Source: Burkholderia latens (GTDB lineage Bacteria; Pseudomonadota; Gammaproteobacteria; Burkholderiales; Burkholderiaceae). Taken from it: a DNA stretch of 64,000 bases. The stretch covers positions 45,471 to 109,470 of the forward strand of contig NZ_CABVPL010000019.1 in the NCBI RefSeq assembly GCF_902499045.1. The letters run 5' to 3'. Within the stretch, counting starts at the first letter, position 1. Every line of letters starts with the position of its first letter. Under the pieces are notes generated by a model, which saw only the letters and a program-made list of their open reading frames with translations, did not search any database and had not been told where the DNA came from. Positions 33,887-44,757 of this stretch are shown here, in pieces. Both the position numbers and the translations under genes were made by a program.

Positions 33887-33912
33887 AAAGGGAGCGCGTC
33901 GCGCTCCCTTTC
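33887..33912. terminator. Bidirectional terminator between convergent genes
   Basis: AAAGGGAGCGCG/CGCGCTCCCTTT hairpin between the TPR gene and the convergent MFS gene. Confidence 0.85.
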
Positions 33913-33942
33913 TTCATCCGATGCGATCCAACACAGCGTGCA

Positions 33943-35238
33943 TCACGCCGACTTGTACTGGTTGCGCGCGCCGGGCGTCCGATACAGCACGAGCGTGGCG
34001 ATCAGCCCGCAGAGCGCCGCGACGCTGAGCCACAGGCCCGGTGCCGCCTTGTTGCCGGTCTGGTGGATCAGCAGCGTCGAGATCGCGGGCGTGAATCCGC
34101 CGATCGTCGTCGCGAGGCTGTACGCGAGCGAGAAGCCGGCGGTACGCACGTCGGCCGGCATCACTTCGGTCAGCGCGACGACCATCGCGCCGTTGTACGA
34201 CCCGTACAGGAACGACAGCCACAGTTCCACCGCGAGCAGCCGCAGGAACGACGGCTGCGCGACGAGCCACAGCACGGCCGGATAGGCCGACAACAGCGTG
34301 AGCACCGTGAATGCGATCAGCACCGGGCGGCGGCCGACGCGGTCCGACAGCGCGCCGGACAACGGCAGCCAGACGAGGTTGGACAGGCCGACGCAGACCG
34401 TCACGATCAGCGCATCGAGCGACGACAGGTGCAGCACTTCCTTGCCGAACGTCGGCGTGTACGCGGTGATCATGTAGAACGACACCGTCGTCATGATCAC
34501 CATCCCCATCCCTGCGATCACGACGCCCCAGTTCGCGAGCATCGAACGCATGATCTCGCCCATCGTCGGACGGTGACGCTTGGCGAGGAATTCGTCGGTT
34601 TCCTTCAGCGACCGGCGGATCAGGAACAGGAACGGCACGATCAGGCAGCCGATCAGGAACGGAATGCGCCAGCCCCATGCGGTCATCTCGTCGGCCGGCA
34701 GCGCGCGGTTCAGCAGCACGCCGACGAACGCGGCGAACACGACAGCCACCTGCTGGCTGCCCGATTGCCACGATGTGTAGAAGCCCTTGTGGCCCTTCGT
34801 CGCGATCTCGGACAGATAGACCGACACGCCGCCGAGCTCGACGCCCGCGGAAAAGCCCTGCAGCAGCCGGCCGAGCAGCACGAGCACCGGCGCGAGCACG
34901 CCGATCGTCGCGTAGCCCGGAATCGCGGCCACCGCGAGCGTGCCGAGCGCCATCAGCCCCAGCGTCAGGATCAGCCCCTTGCGGCGGCCGTGATGGTCGA
35001 TGTACGCGCCGAGCACGATCGCGCCGACCGGCCGCATCAGGAAGCCTGCGCCGAACACCGACAGCGACAGCATCAACGACGCGAACGCGTTGCCGCTCGG
35101 AAAATAGGTTTTCGCGATGGCCGACGCGTAATACCCGTAGACCATGAAGTCGTACATTTCGAGAAAGTTGCCGCTGACGACTCGGAACACGGTGCGGACT
35201 TTCGATTCCTGTACGACGGCTTGCGTTGCTGTGGACAT
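33943..35238 (-). CDS. MFS transporter, metabolite:H+ symporter type
   Basis: A 431-residue inner-membrane transporter with about 12 hydrophobic segments. The N-terminal [16 protein letters not shown] and the [13 protein letters not shown] loop between helices 2 and 3 are typical of the MHS family (citrate, shikimate and related organic acids). [13 protein letters not shown] is the family helix-4 motif. A citrate/tricarballylate-type substrate is possible, but not shown by the sequence. Confidence 0.88.
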   Translation of the reverse strand: MSTATQAVVQESKVRTVFRVVSGNFLEMYDFMVYGYYASAIAKTYFPSGNAFASLMLSLSVFGAGFLMRPVGAIVLGAYIDHHGRRKGLILTLGLMALGTLAVAAIPGYATIGVLAPVLVLLGRLLQGFSAGVELGGVSVYLSEIATKGHKGFYTSWQSGSQQVAVVFAAFVGVLLNRALPADEMTAWGWRIPFLIGCLIVPFLFLIRRSLKETDEFLAKRHRPTMGEIMRSMLANWGVVIAGMGMVIMTTVSFYMITAYTPTFGKEVLHLSSLDALIVTVCVGLSNLVWLPLSGALSDRVGRRPVLIAFTVLTLLSAYPAVLWLVAQPSFLRLLAVELWLSFLYGSYNGAMVVALTEVMPADVRTAGFSLAYSLATTIGGFTPAISTLLIHQTGNKAAPGLWLSVAALCGLIATLVLYRTPGARNQYKSA

Positions 35239-35594
35239 GTCATTCTCTCGACTTGGATGGCGCGAACGCCGCGCCGTGTGAATCCGGCGATGCGTGCCGC
35301 GCCGGGGCGGCGCACACGGACATCGCCGTGAGCCGGCAGCGCGTCGCGCCGCGATGCGCACACCGGCATGATCGGCAAATGATGCCACGCGAAGCCGACG
35401 ATTGCCTTGGAGCGCGTCGTGCCGCGGCTGCGTCGGCGTCGCGGCATGCCACTCGTACGAATCGTTTCGAACGGCACATCAAAATCAGATCAATCCGATC
35501 GACCGATCGCGATCGCGTAACCACAATGTCACGATTTGCAACGCCACCGCGCTGCGGCCCGCACGATGGCCCGCGTCGCTCGGCTACCGCCGTC
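35239..35594. other. Intergenic interval
   Basis: No gene or RNA recognised; it must hold the promoters of the flanking divergent genes. Confidence 0.4.
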
Positions 35595-36542
35595 ATGAAT
35601 TCATTGCCGCTTGTTCCCGTCGAAGGCACGCTTGCCCGCCCTCGCGCCACCCCGCTCGACGGCGTGCCGCCGTTCGGCCGCGAGTGGACGTTCCGCGGGT
35701 TGTCCGGCGCGCGATCCGGCAACGGCTGTCTCGCGACGCTGACGACCTCGTGCATCGACATCGATGCGCCGCATCGGGCGTGTCGCTGGCAACCGTTGCC
35801 CGCGACGTCGCCGTCGGGCGGCGTGCCGGCCATCGCACCCGGGGCGACGCGTCGGAACATCCAGCGGGCGGGCGGCCGCGCACAAGACCGGCGTGCCCTG
35901 CGTGTCGCGTGCTGGAGCGTCGGCGCGCTCGGCATCATCGGATGGCTGGTTGCCGCGCACGAACCATTCCCGGCTTTCGCCCCCGCGCCCGCCATGCAGG
36001 CCGCCGCCACCGTGCCGGAGCACATCGCGCAATCCGCGGAAACGATGCGCGCCGCCACCGTCCCGCGTACGAAGCCGGCGAGTGCACCAACGCAGCAAAC
36101 CGCGGCGCGCCCCGTCGCGGAATCGTCCGGGCCCGCGCCGCGCGCAAGCGGCGCGCTGCCGAAGACGGCACCTCGTCGTGCCGACGCGCGATCGGAAGTA
36201 CGGCGCGTCGCGGCTGCATCGCCGCCGCAGCTGTCGCCGCTGTCGCAGCCGTCGTCGCCGCACCTGCGCGCCGGCCAGCGCATGACCCTACGGCGCGCCG
36301 CGGAACCATCTACCACACAGTACGCATCCCGTGCGCCATCGCGCGATCACCTCGCGCCGCCATCGCGGCCGCACGCGCCGCCGCAGTCGCTCGACGATCC
36401 GCTCACGCTGATCGCGATGGCGCACGCGCTGGACGCCGCTCGCCCCGCGCAGCCAGCCCATTCGCCCGCAGCAGACTTCGACTGGACCGCGCAACTGTCG
36501 CATCGTCGCCTGAGCGACACCCGCGGCACGCCCGCCCGCTGA
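35595..36542 (+). CDS. Hypothetical single-span membrane protein with Ala/Pro-rich periplasmic part
   Basis: A 315-residue protein (start at 35595; an in-frame ATG at 35526 is also possible). One hydrophobic segment lies near residue 105 (VACWSVGALGIIGWLVAA); before it is a basic cytoplasmic part, after it a long low-complexity Ala/Pro/Ser/Arg region. No domain is recognised. A clear terminator follows. The biased composition makes the annotation less certain. Confidence 0.5.
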   Translation: MNSLPLVPVEGTLARPRATPLDGVPPFGREWTFRGLSGARSGNGCLATLTTSCIDIDAPHRACRWQPLPATSPSGGVPAIAPGATRRNIQRAGGRAQDRRALRVACWSVGALGIIGWLVAAHEPFPAFAPAPAMQAAATVPEHIAQSAETMRAATVPRTKPASAPTQQTAARPVAESSGPAPRASGALPKTAPRRADARSEVRRVAAASPPQLSPLSQPSSPHLRAGQRMTLRRAAEPSTTQYASRAPSRDHLAPPSRPHAPPQSLDDPLTLIAMAHALDAARPAQPAHSPAADFDWTAQLSHRRLSDTRGTPAR

Positions 36543-36554
36543 CGTACGCGCAAC

Positions 36555-36587
36555 AAAAAACCCGGCGAAGCCTGCTTCGCCGGGTTT
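36555..36587. terminator. Bidirectional terminator
   Basis: AAACCCGGCGAAGC/GCTTCGCCGGGTTT stem with an A run on the left, which serves as a T run for the minus-strand gene that ends at 36621. Confidence 0.85.
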
Positions 36588-36620
36588 CGTTCGTCCGTCG
36601 ATCCGTCGGACGGCCGGTCG

Positions 36621-37367
36621 TTACTTGTGCGCGGGCAATCCCGTTTCGGCCTGCCGCTCGAGCTGCCGCACCTGCTCCTGCAGATCGCGCAGTTGCATCT
36701 GCGCCGCCCGCTTCTCCACCTGCAGCGCCTGCGTCTGCTCCTGCGCCGACTTCTGCCGCTGCGCGACCTCGACCTGCTGGCTGCGCGCGACGCTGAGATC
36801 GGCCTGCAACTGCTGCGCGCGATTCGCCTGCAGCGCGATCACGCGCTCGAGAAACGTCTTCTGCGCCTGCAGTTCGGTACGGCGGATCTCGACGTCCGCC
36901 AACTGGACCGTCTGCTGGACGAAGTTCGCGTAGATCATCTCCGCGCGGGTCTTCTCCTGCGACTTGATCACGCGCCACAGATGCTTGTCCTGGAACAGCG
37001 CGACGTAGTACGTCATCTCGCGCGGATCGAACATCAGGCTCGCGCCGTAGCTGCCGTTGTAGGTCGTGCGCATCTCGACGATTCGCCCGTCGTGCAGCAT
37101 CTGCGACAGTTCGGCGACGTTGCCTTGCGCAACGGCATCCGTCGCGCTCGCGGCCGACGCCGATGCCGGCGCTCCATCGCCGCTCAGGCTCGTGACCGCA
37201 GGGCGGGTGCCCGCGACCGGCGCGGTCGCGTCGGCGGACCACGTCGCGCCTGCGTGCGCGCAGGCGGCCATCGCAACGATCCACGTTGCGCATCGTGCAG
37301 GGGAAAAGTTTCGGAAGACCAACGTCAGACTCCGGCGAACGAATCGGAACTCGCGATTATCGTTCAA
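36621..37367 (-). CDS. DUF2968 family protein
   Basis: A 248-residue exported protein of a Burkholderia-type family. A hydrophobic export segment lies at residues 25-42; the DUF2968 core (VAELSQMLHDGRIVEMRTTYNGSYGASL...) follows, and residues 150-240 form a long Gln/Glu/Arg-rich coiled coil. Function is unknown; an envelope role is likely. Confidence 0.88.
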   Translation of the reverse strand: MNDNREFRFVRRSLTLVFRNFSPARCATWIVAMAACAHAGATWSADATAPVAGTRPAVTSLSGDGAPASASAASATDAVAQGNVAELSQMLHDGRIVEMRTTYNGSYGASLMFDPREMTYYVALFQDKHLWRVIKSQEKTRAEMIYANFVQQTVQLADVEIRRTELQAQKTFLERVIALQANRAQQLQADLSVARSQQVEVAQRQKSAQEQTQALQVEKRAAQMQLRDLQEQVRQLERQAETGLPAHK

Positions 37368-37435
37368 AACGAAACGGCCGCATCTCGAATTTAACGGGAT
37401 GCGGCCGCCCTGCTACGATGTGACACGAATGCCGG

Positions 37436-38620
37436 CTACAGACGCGTCTCGCGCGCCGCGCGCAGGAATGCATCGAGCAGCGGCGTGCAGTCGAGCAGCT
37501 CGGCGCCGCCCGCGCGGTGAAACTCCGGATGCCACTGCACGCCGACGACGAACGGCGCGCGCCGGTAGCGAATCCCTTCGATGATCCCGTCGCCGGCCGA
37601 CACGGCCTCGATGTTCAGATCACGGCCGAGGTCGCGGATCGCCTGATGGTGGATCGAGTTGACGATCGCTTCGCTGCGGCCGGGGAACATGCTCGCGAGT
37701 GTCGACGTATCGGGAAAGCGGATCGCGTGGCGATGCTGGTCGTAATGCTCGCTCACGTGCGCGTTCGCGGTCGGCACGTCGGTCGCGATGTCCTGGTACA
37801 GCGACCCGCCGAACGCGACGTTGATCAACTGGCAGCCGCGGCACACGCCGAGCACCGGCTTGCCCGACTCGACGAATTCGTGAAACAGCTCGAGCTCGTA
37901 CATGTCGCGCACGCGGTCGCCCGGCCATTCGGGCCGCGCATCCGACGCCGCGTAGGTTTGCGGCGACACGTCGGCGCCGCCTTGCAGCAGCAGGCCGTCG
38001 AGATGCTTTGCGTAGTCGCGCAGGCGGATGTTGCTCGGATGCAGCATGCCCTGGTGGCCGACGGTCGGGATCATGAACACGAGCACGTCGCGCGACATGA
38101 CCCAGTGAGCGATCGACTCTTCCAGGTACTGCAGCGTCTTGCCGCGCAGCCCCTTCGCACCGGGTTCGGGATGGAAGATCCGCGCCGACACGCCGATGCG
38201 CAGCGTGCGCTGCGTGATTCGCTGGCCGGCGCGGTCGAACAACCGGCGCGCACGCGCGGCGACGATCCGGCCGAATACCGACCACGGCGTGTCGCTCTGT
38301 TTCAGATAGGCGGGCGGCGCAGTCGGCGCGTTCGCGGGCGGCGGCCGCGGCGTGTCGAAATCGGGCTGCGCGCCGAAACCGGGCGGCGCCGCGCCGGGCT
38401 TCGGCGCGGCCGCACCGGCTTCCGCGGCAGCGCCTGTCGTACCGGCAGCGCCCGGCTCGGATGCCGCCGTGACGGGCGATGCGCCATCGTCGGCAACGTC
38501 GTGCGCGGCGGCCTGCGCAGCCGGCGAGTCGGGCGTTTTCGCCGGATCGGGACGGGGGGAATCGGAAGAAGCGGAGGAGGTGCCGGGCAGACCGGCCGGG
38601 GAAGGCGTGGTTTCGCTCAT
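37436..38620 (-). CDS. Peptidase C26 / gamma-glutamyl-GABA hydrolase-type protein
   Basis: A 394-residue protein. The first 115 residues are a low-complexity Ala/Pro/Gly/Ser region; the rest is a class I glutamine amidotransferase-fold hydrolase like PuuD, which cleaves gamma-glutamyl bonds in polyamine breakdown. The nucleophile Cys is in GVCRGCQLINVAFGG and the His-Glu pair in GVQWHPEF. QGGADVSPQTYA is the family oxyanion region. The long N-terminal extension is unusual, and its role is unknown. Confidence 0.85.
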   Translation of the reverse strand: MSETTPSPAGLPGTSSASSDSPRPDPAKTPDSPAAQAAAHDVADDGASPVTAASEPGAAGTTGAAAEAGAAAPKPGAAPPGFGAQPDFDTPRPPPANAPTAPPAYLKQSDTPWSVFGRIVAARARRLFDRAGQRITQRTLRIGVSARIFHPEPGAKGLRGKTLQYLEESIAHWVMSRDVLVFMIPTVGHQGMLHPSNIRLRDYAKHLDGLLLQGGADVSPQTYAASDARPEWPGDRVRDMYELELFHEFVESGKPVLGVCRGCQLINVAFGGSLYQDIATDVPTANAHVSEHYDQHRHAIRFPDTSTLASMFPGRSEAIVNSIHHQAIRDLGRDLNIEAVSAGDGIIEGIRYRRAPFVVGVQWHPEFHRAGGAELLDCTPLLDAFLRAARETRL

Positions 38621-38898
38621 GACGATGGTCTGATACGTCGCTCGCGCGTATTGGATTGACGAAGATTCATTATGCGTCAGCGCACGATCGCGCGGTAAAC
38701 CGGCAACATCCTGTCGATAATTGTTGCAAGTCGTCGCATGTGGCGTCCGCGGTGCCACCGTCGCGCGCTCCCGGATCGAACTTGTCGCCGGTGCACTGGA
38801 CATCAGTGATATATCACAATAATATTCACGGATCCTCCACGCTATCCGCTCGCCCGCGCCATGATCGCGCCCTGCCCGGCCACCGCGCCGCCGCCCGC

Positions 38899-39579
38899 AT
38901 GAACGCCCCGACCGACGACCTTCCCGGCCGCGCCGCCGCGTCGGCGCGCAGCCTCGCGGACCGTGCATACGCGCTGATCCAGCGCGACATCGTCACGATG
39001 CGCCTGAAGCCGGGCGCCGCGCTGAACGAAGCCGATCTCGTCGCGCGCACCGGCATCGGCCGCACGCCGGTCCATCAGGCCGTGCACCGGCTGGTGCTCG
39101 AAGGACTGTTGTCCGTGATGCCGCGCAAGGGGCTGATGGTGCAGCCGCTGTCGCTCGACGACATCGTCGCCGTGATCGACGTGCGGCGCATCAACGAAGC
39201 CCATTGCGTCGAACTGGCCGCGCGCCATGCGACGCCCGACGATCTCGCGCGCCTCGCCGCGCTGCTCGACGATGGGCAGGTCTGCGCCGGCACGCACGAC
39301 GTCGAAGGAATGATGGAACTCGACCGCGCGTTTCATCAGGCAATCGCCGCGGCCGCGCGCAACCCGGTGCTCGCGGAAATCCTGCGCGCGCTGCATGAGC
39401 GCTCGCTGCGCTTCTGGTTCGTCACGCTGTCCGAGCCGCACCACCTGTCCGACGTCCAGCGTGAACACCGCGAACTGTTCGAGCGGCTGTCCGCGCGCGA
39501 CGCCGCGGGCGCGCGCGCGGCCGTCGAACGCCATATCGATTCGTTTCGCGCCACCCTTGTCCAACATCTTCGCCCTTGA
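38899..39579 (+). CDS. GntR-family regulator (FadR/FCD type)
   Basis: A 226-residue regulator. Winged helix at residues 20-80 (LNEADLVARTGIGRTPVHQAVHRLVLEGLL); FCD ligand-binding domain to residue 215 with the metal-site residues in DVRRINEAHCVELAA, LDRAFHQAI and EHRELFERL. ATG 38899 gives the normal family length. It precedes the amidase gene by seven bases and probably controls it. Confidence 0.9.
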   Translation: MNAPTDDLPGRAAASARSLADRAYALIQRDIVTMRLKPGAALNEADLVARTGIGRTPVHQAVHRLVLEGLLSVMPRKGLMVQPLSLDDIVAVIDVRRINEAHCVELAARHATPDDLARLAALLDDGQVCAGTHDVEGMMELDRAFHQAIAAAARNPVLAEILRALHERSLRFWFVTLSEPHHLSDVQREHRELFERLSARDAAGARAAVERHIDSFRATLVQHLRP

Positions 39580-39586
39580 CCCGCCC

Positions 39587-40963
39587 ATGACCACCTTCAC
39601 GCCCTTCCCCCCGCTCGCCCAGCTCGCCGCCGACCTCGCCGCCGGCCGGACCACGAGCCGCGCGCTCGTCGACGTCGCGCTCGAGCGGATCGCCGATCCG
39701 TCGGGCCAGGGCGCGATCGTCTTCACCGAAGTCGACGCCGACAATGCGCGCGCGGCCGCCGACGCGCACGATCGCCTGCGTGCCGCGGGCACCGTGCTGT
39801 CGCCGCTCGCGGGTATCCCCGTGTCGGTGAAGGACCTGTTCGACGTCGCGGGCCAGGTGACGCGCGCCGGTTCGCGCGTGCTCGACGGCGCGCCGCCGGC
39901 GCAGGCCGACGCGGTCGCCGTCGCTCGCCTGAAGCGGGCGGGCGCGGTGCTGGTGGGCCGCACGAACATGAGTGAATTCGCGTTCTCGGGGCTCGGCCTG
40001 AATCCGCATTTCGGCACGCCGCGCTCGCCGTACCGCCGCGACGTGCCGGGCGATGCGCGGATTGCCGGCGGCTCGTCGTCCGGCGCTGCCGCGTCCGTCG
40101 CCGACGGGATGGCGGCCGTCGCGCTCGGCACCGACACCGGCGGCTCGATCCGCATTCCGGCCGCGTTGTGCGGGCTGACCGGCTTCAAGCCGACCGCGAG
40201 CCGGATTCCGACGCAAGGCGGCGTGCCGCTGTCGACGACGCTCGACTCGTTCGGCCCGATCGGCCTGACGGTCGCGTGCTGCGCGCTCGTCGACCGGATG
40301 CTCGCGGGCCTCGAGCCGCACGTGCCGGCCGCGCGGCCGCTCGAGGGCGTGCGGCTCGGCGTGCTCACCAACTACGTGACGGACGGTGTCGACGCGGACG
40401 TCGCCGCCGCGCTCGACGCGTCGCTGAAGCATCTCGAAGCAGCCGGCGCGATCGTCACGGAAGTGCGCTTTTCGGCGCTCGACCGGTTGCCGGACATCAA
40501 CCGCTTCGGCTTCTCGCCGATCGAGGCGTATGCGTGGCATCGCCCGCTGCTCGCGCAGCACCGCGATCGCTACGATCCGCGCGTGCTGTCGCGCATCCTG
40601 AAGGGCGAACCGGCGAGCGCCGCCGACTATCTGGACCTGCTCGCCGCCCGCCACGCGATGCTGGACGAAGCGGCGCACACGGTCTGGGCGCGCTTCGACG
40701 CACTCGTCGCACCGACGGTGCCGGTCGTGCCGCCGCGCATCGCCGAACTCGAAGCCGACGACGCCGCATTCACGCGCGCCAATGCGCTGATCCTGCGCAA
40801 TCCGAGCGCGTTCAACTTCCTCGACGCGTGCGCGCTGTCGCTGCCGTGCCATCCGCGCGACGCGGCACCCGTCGGCCTGATGCTCGCGGCCGCGCCGCAT
40901 CGCGACGACGCGCTGCTCGCGATCGGCCAGGCGGTCGAGGCGGTGCTGAATACGATCCGGTGA
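39587..40963 (+). CDS. Amidase (amidase signature family)
   Basis: A 458-residue amidase with the Ser-cisSer-Lys triad: Lys in PVSVKDLFD, the Gly/Ser-rich loop AGGSSSGAAASVADG and DTGGSIRIPAALCGLTGFKPT. It hydrolyses an unknown amide; a GatA role is unlikely since gatB and gatC are not here. It is cotranscribed with the GntR regulator. Confidence 0.92.
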   Translation: MTTFTPFPPLAQLAADLAAGRTTSRALVDVALERIADPSGQGAIVFTEVDADNARAAADAHDRLRAAGTVLSPLAGIPVSVKDLFDVAGQVTRAGSRVLDGAPPAQADAVAVARLKRAGAVLVGRTNMSEFAFSGLGLNPHFGTPRSPYRRDVPGDARIAGGSSSGAAASVADGMAAVALGTDTGGSIRIPAALCGLTGFKPTASRIPTQGGVPLSTTLDSFGPIGLTVACCALVDRMLAGLEPHVPAARPLEGVRLGVLTNYVTDGVDADVAAALDASLKHLEAAGAIVTEVRFSALDRLPDINRFGFSPIEAYAWHRPLLAQHRDRYDPRVLSRILKGEPASAADYLDLLAARHAMLDEAAHTVWARFDALVAPTVPVVPPRIAELEADDAAFTRANALILRNPSAFNFLDACALSLPCHPRDAAPVGLMLAAAPHRDDALLAIGQAVEAVLNTIR

Positions 40964-41110
40964 TCGCGCGCGCAGTGACGGCGGCGAAGGGACGCGCGGA
41001 GCGGCGTGCGGCGGGTTGCCGCACCCGGGCAGTCAGTTTCGTGCCAGATCGTTCGCGCTAAAATCGCGCGATTGTTTATCGGACCGACCAACGACAGGAA
41101 TCCCGCCGAC

Positions 41111-41623
41111 ATGAACGACTCCACGCTCGCACTCCGCCGTGAACGCCGCCTGCTGATGCTGCTCGGCTGGGTGTGCATCGCCCTGCTGGCGGGCGCGCTC
41201 TATCTCCAGTACGTGAAGAACGAGGATCCGTGCCCGCTGTGCATCATCCAGCGCTACTTCTTCGCGGCGATCGGCATCTTCGCGTTCCTGGCGGCCGGGA
41301 TGCGCAACTGGCGCGGCATCTGGGTGCTCGAACTGCTGATCGCGATCGCGGCGGCCGGCGGCGTCGGCACCGCCGCGCGCCATCTGTCGATCCAGATGAA
41401 TCCGGGCTTCAGCTGCGGCTTTGACACGCTGCAGCCCATCATCGACAGCCTGCCGCCCGCGCAATGGTTCCCCGGCATGTTCAAGGTCGCCGGCCTGTGC
41501 GAGACGGTCTACCCGCCGATCTTCGGGATCCTGCTGCCCGGCTGGGCGCTGATCGCGTTCGCCGTGATCCTCGTGGCCGTCGCGTCGAGCGTCTGGCGTC
41601 ATCGCCGCAAGCTCGCAGGCTGA
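41111..41623 (+). CDS. dsbB: Disulfide bond formation protein B
   Basis: A 170-residue inner-membrane oxidase of DsbA that passes electrons to quinone. Four membrane segments; Cys41 and Cys44 form the CPLC motif, and the second Cys pair is in GFSCGF and AGLCETV. An IIQR motif after CPLC matches the quinone-site Arg. Stands alone. Confidence 0.94.
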   Translation: MNDSTLALRRERRLLMLLGWVCIALLAGALYLQYVKNEDPCPLCIIQRYFFAAIGIFAFLAAGMRNWRGIWVLELLIAIAAAGGVGTAARHLSIQMNPGFSCGFDTLQPIIDSLPPAQWFPGMFKVAGLCETVYPPIFGILLPGWALIAFAVILVAVASSVWRHRRKLAG

Positions 41624-42254
41624 ACAGTCGCGCGTGACGGTCCAGCGGTCCGGCCGCCGCGCCGTCGCCGTGCAGCCGCAGCCCGTGCCGGCTCGGCCGG
41701 AAAACCCCTGGAACGCGCCCGCGGCCGCCTTTTGCCGGCCGCGCGTAAACACCTACCGTCGCCGCCGCCCGGCTTGCCGGGCATACGCGCGTCGCATGCC
41801 CTCCACGCGCATGCCGCGCCGCACGGGCGTTTCGGCCCGATGCCCGCGCATCGCCGCCACGATCCCGTGCAGCGGGCCTATGATCGACATGATCGCCGCC
41901 TGATAGCCCGGATCACCGCCCGGCCATGTTCGCGCCGCCCGACGGTGCTATCTTCGCGACTGGATGGCGATCTACGTGCGCGAGGCCGGGCGGTCTCTCC
42001 TCCTGCGTAACGCGCGCCCGATCCGCAATGTCGACTGGATTCATCATGACAACGCAAACCATCCGCATCCGTCACCCTCATGGCGTCCGCGCGTCCCGCG
42101 GCGTCGTCCGCACGCGCGTTCGGCGCGCGGCCGCCGCACCGGCTCCGTCGTGCAGCCGGACCGCCCCGCTCCCGCCTGCCGTCGCCGTCGCCGCCGCCGC
42201 GCCCGCCAGCCCGCGCCGCGCGCCGTGCCGCGTCGTCCCGAACGGAGCGTGCTG
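41624..42254. other. Gap upstream of xdhC without a convincing gene
   Basis: No xdhA or xdhB remnant is visible in these 631 bases. A Pro/Ala/Arg-rich frame (42046-42255) ends in a TGATG junction with xdhC but has no recognisable sequence, and a 45-codon minus frame (41753-41890) is equally unsupported. Confidence 0.5.
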
Positions 42255-43259
42255 ATGGAAGCGTGGCTCGGCGATCTGCAGCAACTGCTCGCGCACGGCG
42301 AAGCGGCCGTGCTCGTGACGGTCGCACATACCGACGGCTCCGCGCCGCGCGAGGCCGGCACCAAAATGCTCGTCACGCGCGACACGGCCCGCCACACGAT
42401 CGGCGGCGGTCATCTGGAATGGAAGGCGATCGAGATCGCACGGCATCTGCTGAAGGACGGCGCGCACGTGCCGCACGCACGCCGGCTCGAACGGCTCGCG
42501 CTCGGCCCGAGCCTCGGCCAATGCTGCGGCGGCGCCGTGGTGCTCGCGTTCGAGCGGCTCGACGTCGGCGACCTCGGCTGGATCATGTCGCTCGCGAAGC
42601 GCGTCGCGGCCGGCGCCGCGACCGTGCGTAGCGTATCATTCGGCCCCTCGCCGGGTGCGCCGCTGCTGAGCGAGCCGGAATCGCCAGCCGCACGCGCCGA
42701 TTGCCTGCTGTGGGAAACGGGCGGCGTGTCGCTGATGACCGAGACGATCGCGCCGTATGCGTTCCCCGTCGTGCTGTTCGGCGCCGGGCACATCGGCACC
42801 GCGCTCGTGAAGGTGCTCGGGACGCTGCCCTGCCACGTGCGCTGGATCGACCGGCCCGATGCGGCGCTCCCGCCGGCCGACGCGCTCGCCGGAATCGGCA
42901 ATCTCGCGATCGACGCGCTCGCCAGCCCGGCCGATGCCGTCGACGCGGCGCCGCCGCACGCATACTTCGTCGTGATGACGCACGACCACGCACTCGATTT
43001 CATGCTGGCCGAGCGCATCCTGCGGCGCGGCGACTATGCGTACTTCGGGATGACCGGCTCGCGCACGAAGCGCGTGCAGTTCGATCACCGGCTGGCAGCA
43101 ATCGGCATCGACCCGGCGCAGGTCGCGCGGATGCACTGCCCGATCGGCGTCGACGGCATCGTCGACAAGGCGCCCGAAGTGATTGCGATCTCGGTGGCCG
43201 CGCAGTTGCTGCAGGCCGTCGAGGCGAACGCATCCGCGCAGGCTTCCTCACCTTTCTGA
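42255..43259 (+). CDS. xdhC: Xanthine dehydrogenase accessory protein XdhC
   Basis: A 334-residue protein that inserts sulfurated molybdenum cofactor into xanthine dehydrogenase. The N-terminal XdhC/CoxI domain (VTVAHTDGSAPREAGTKMLV, TIGGGHLEWKAIE) and the C-terminal Rossmann domain (VLFGAGHIGTALVKVL) are both complete. The ATG at 42255 fits the family start. It is followed by the deaminase genes of the same purine pathway. Confidence 0.93.
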   Translation: MEAWLGDLQQLLAHGEAAVLVTVAHTDGSAPREAGTKMLVTRDTARHTIGGGHLEWKAIEIARHLLKDGAHVPHARRLERLALGPSLGQCCGGAVVLAFERLDVGDLGWIMSLAKRVAAGAATVRSVSFGPSPGAPLLSEPESPAARADCLLWETGGVSLMTETIAPYAFPVVLFGAGHIGTALVKVLGTLPCHVRWIDRPDAALPPADALAGIGNLAIDALASPADAVDAAPPHAYFVVMTHDHALDFMLAERILRRGDYAYFGMTGSRTKRVQFDHRLAAIGIDPAQVARMHCPIGVDGIVDKAPEVIAISVAAQLLQAVEANASAQASSPF

Positions 43260-44303
<1,044 letters not shown>

Positions 44304-44757
44304 CGGCCGGCGTCGAGGTTCGCTAGACAGATGAAACGCCGCCACGCGATCCGCTTCGCGAGCACCAGTTCGGCGCCGGGCCGCGCCGGCCTCGTGCGTG
44401 CACCGCGCACGCACGCCGATATCACGGCCGCGGCACGCGCCGCGAGGGCGTTGATTGCGTGGATGCCGCTGGTCGCGGTGGCGCGCCGAAGCTGCTCTTT
44501 GCAGTTCACCATGCCGCGCGCTGTCGCGCCGCCCGCGATTTCGCTAATGCTCGCGGTCACGGTCACGGCGATGTTCGCCGACGCCCCGCTGCCGGCAGCG
44601 CTCGCCGCCACGCTCGCGTGCGCGACCGCCGTGCGCGGCGGCCCCGCCGTCGCGCATCGCCGCAACGCGCAGTTTCGGCCACCGCTTTCGATGCCGGCGA
44701 GCGCACGCCGCCCACCGTTTCTTCTGTTCGCCTTACCTTGATGCAGGACCATTCGTC
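44304..44757. other. Intergenic interval before guaD
   Basis: A frame at 44331-44741 has no recognisable domain and a poor composition; I see nothing supported here. Confidence 0.4.

Noticed and set aside
41753-41890. 45-residue minus-strand frame upstream of xdhC
   Set aside because: No clear SD and a basic low-information sequence.
42046-42255. 69-residue frame ending in TGATG with xdhC
   Set aside because: The Pro/Ala/Arg-rich sequence has no gene-like composition, and the overlap can arise by chance; kept only as a remark on the gap.
44331-44741. 136-residue frame before guaD
   Set aside because: No domain, poor codon pattern and an equally long frame on the other strand.
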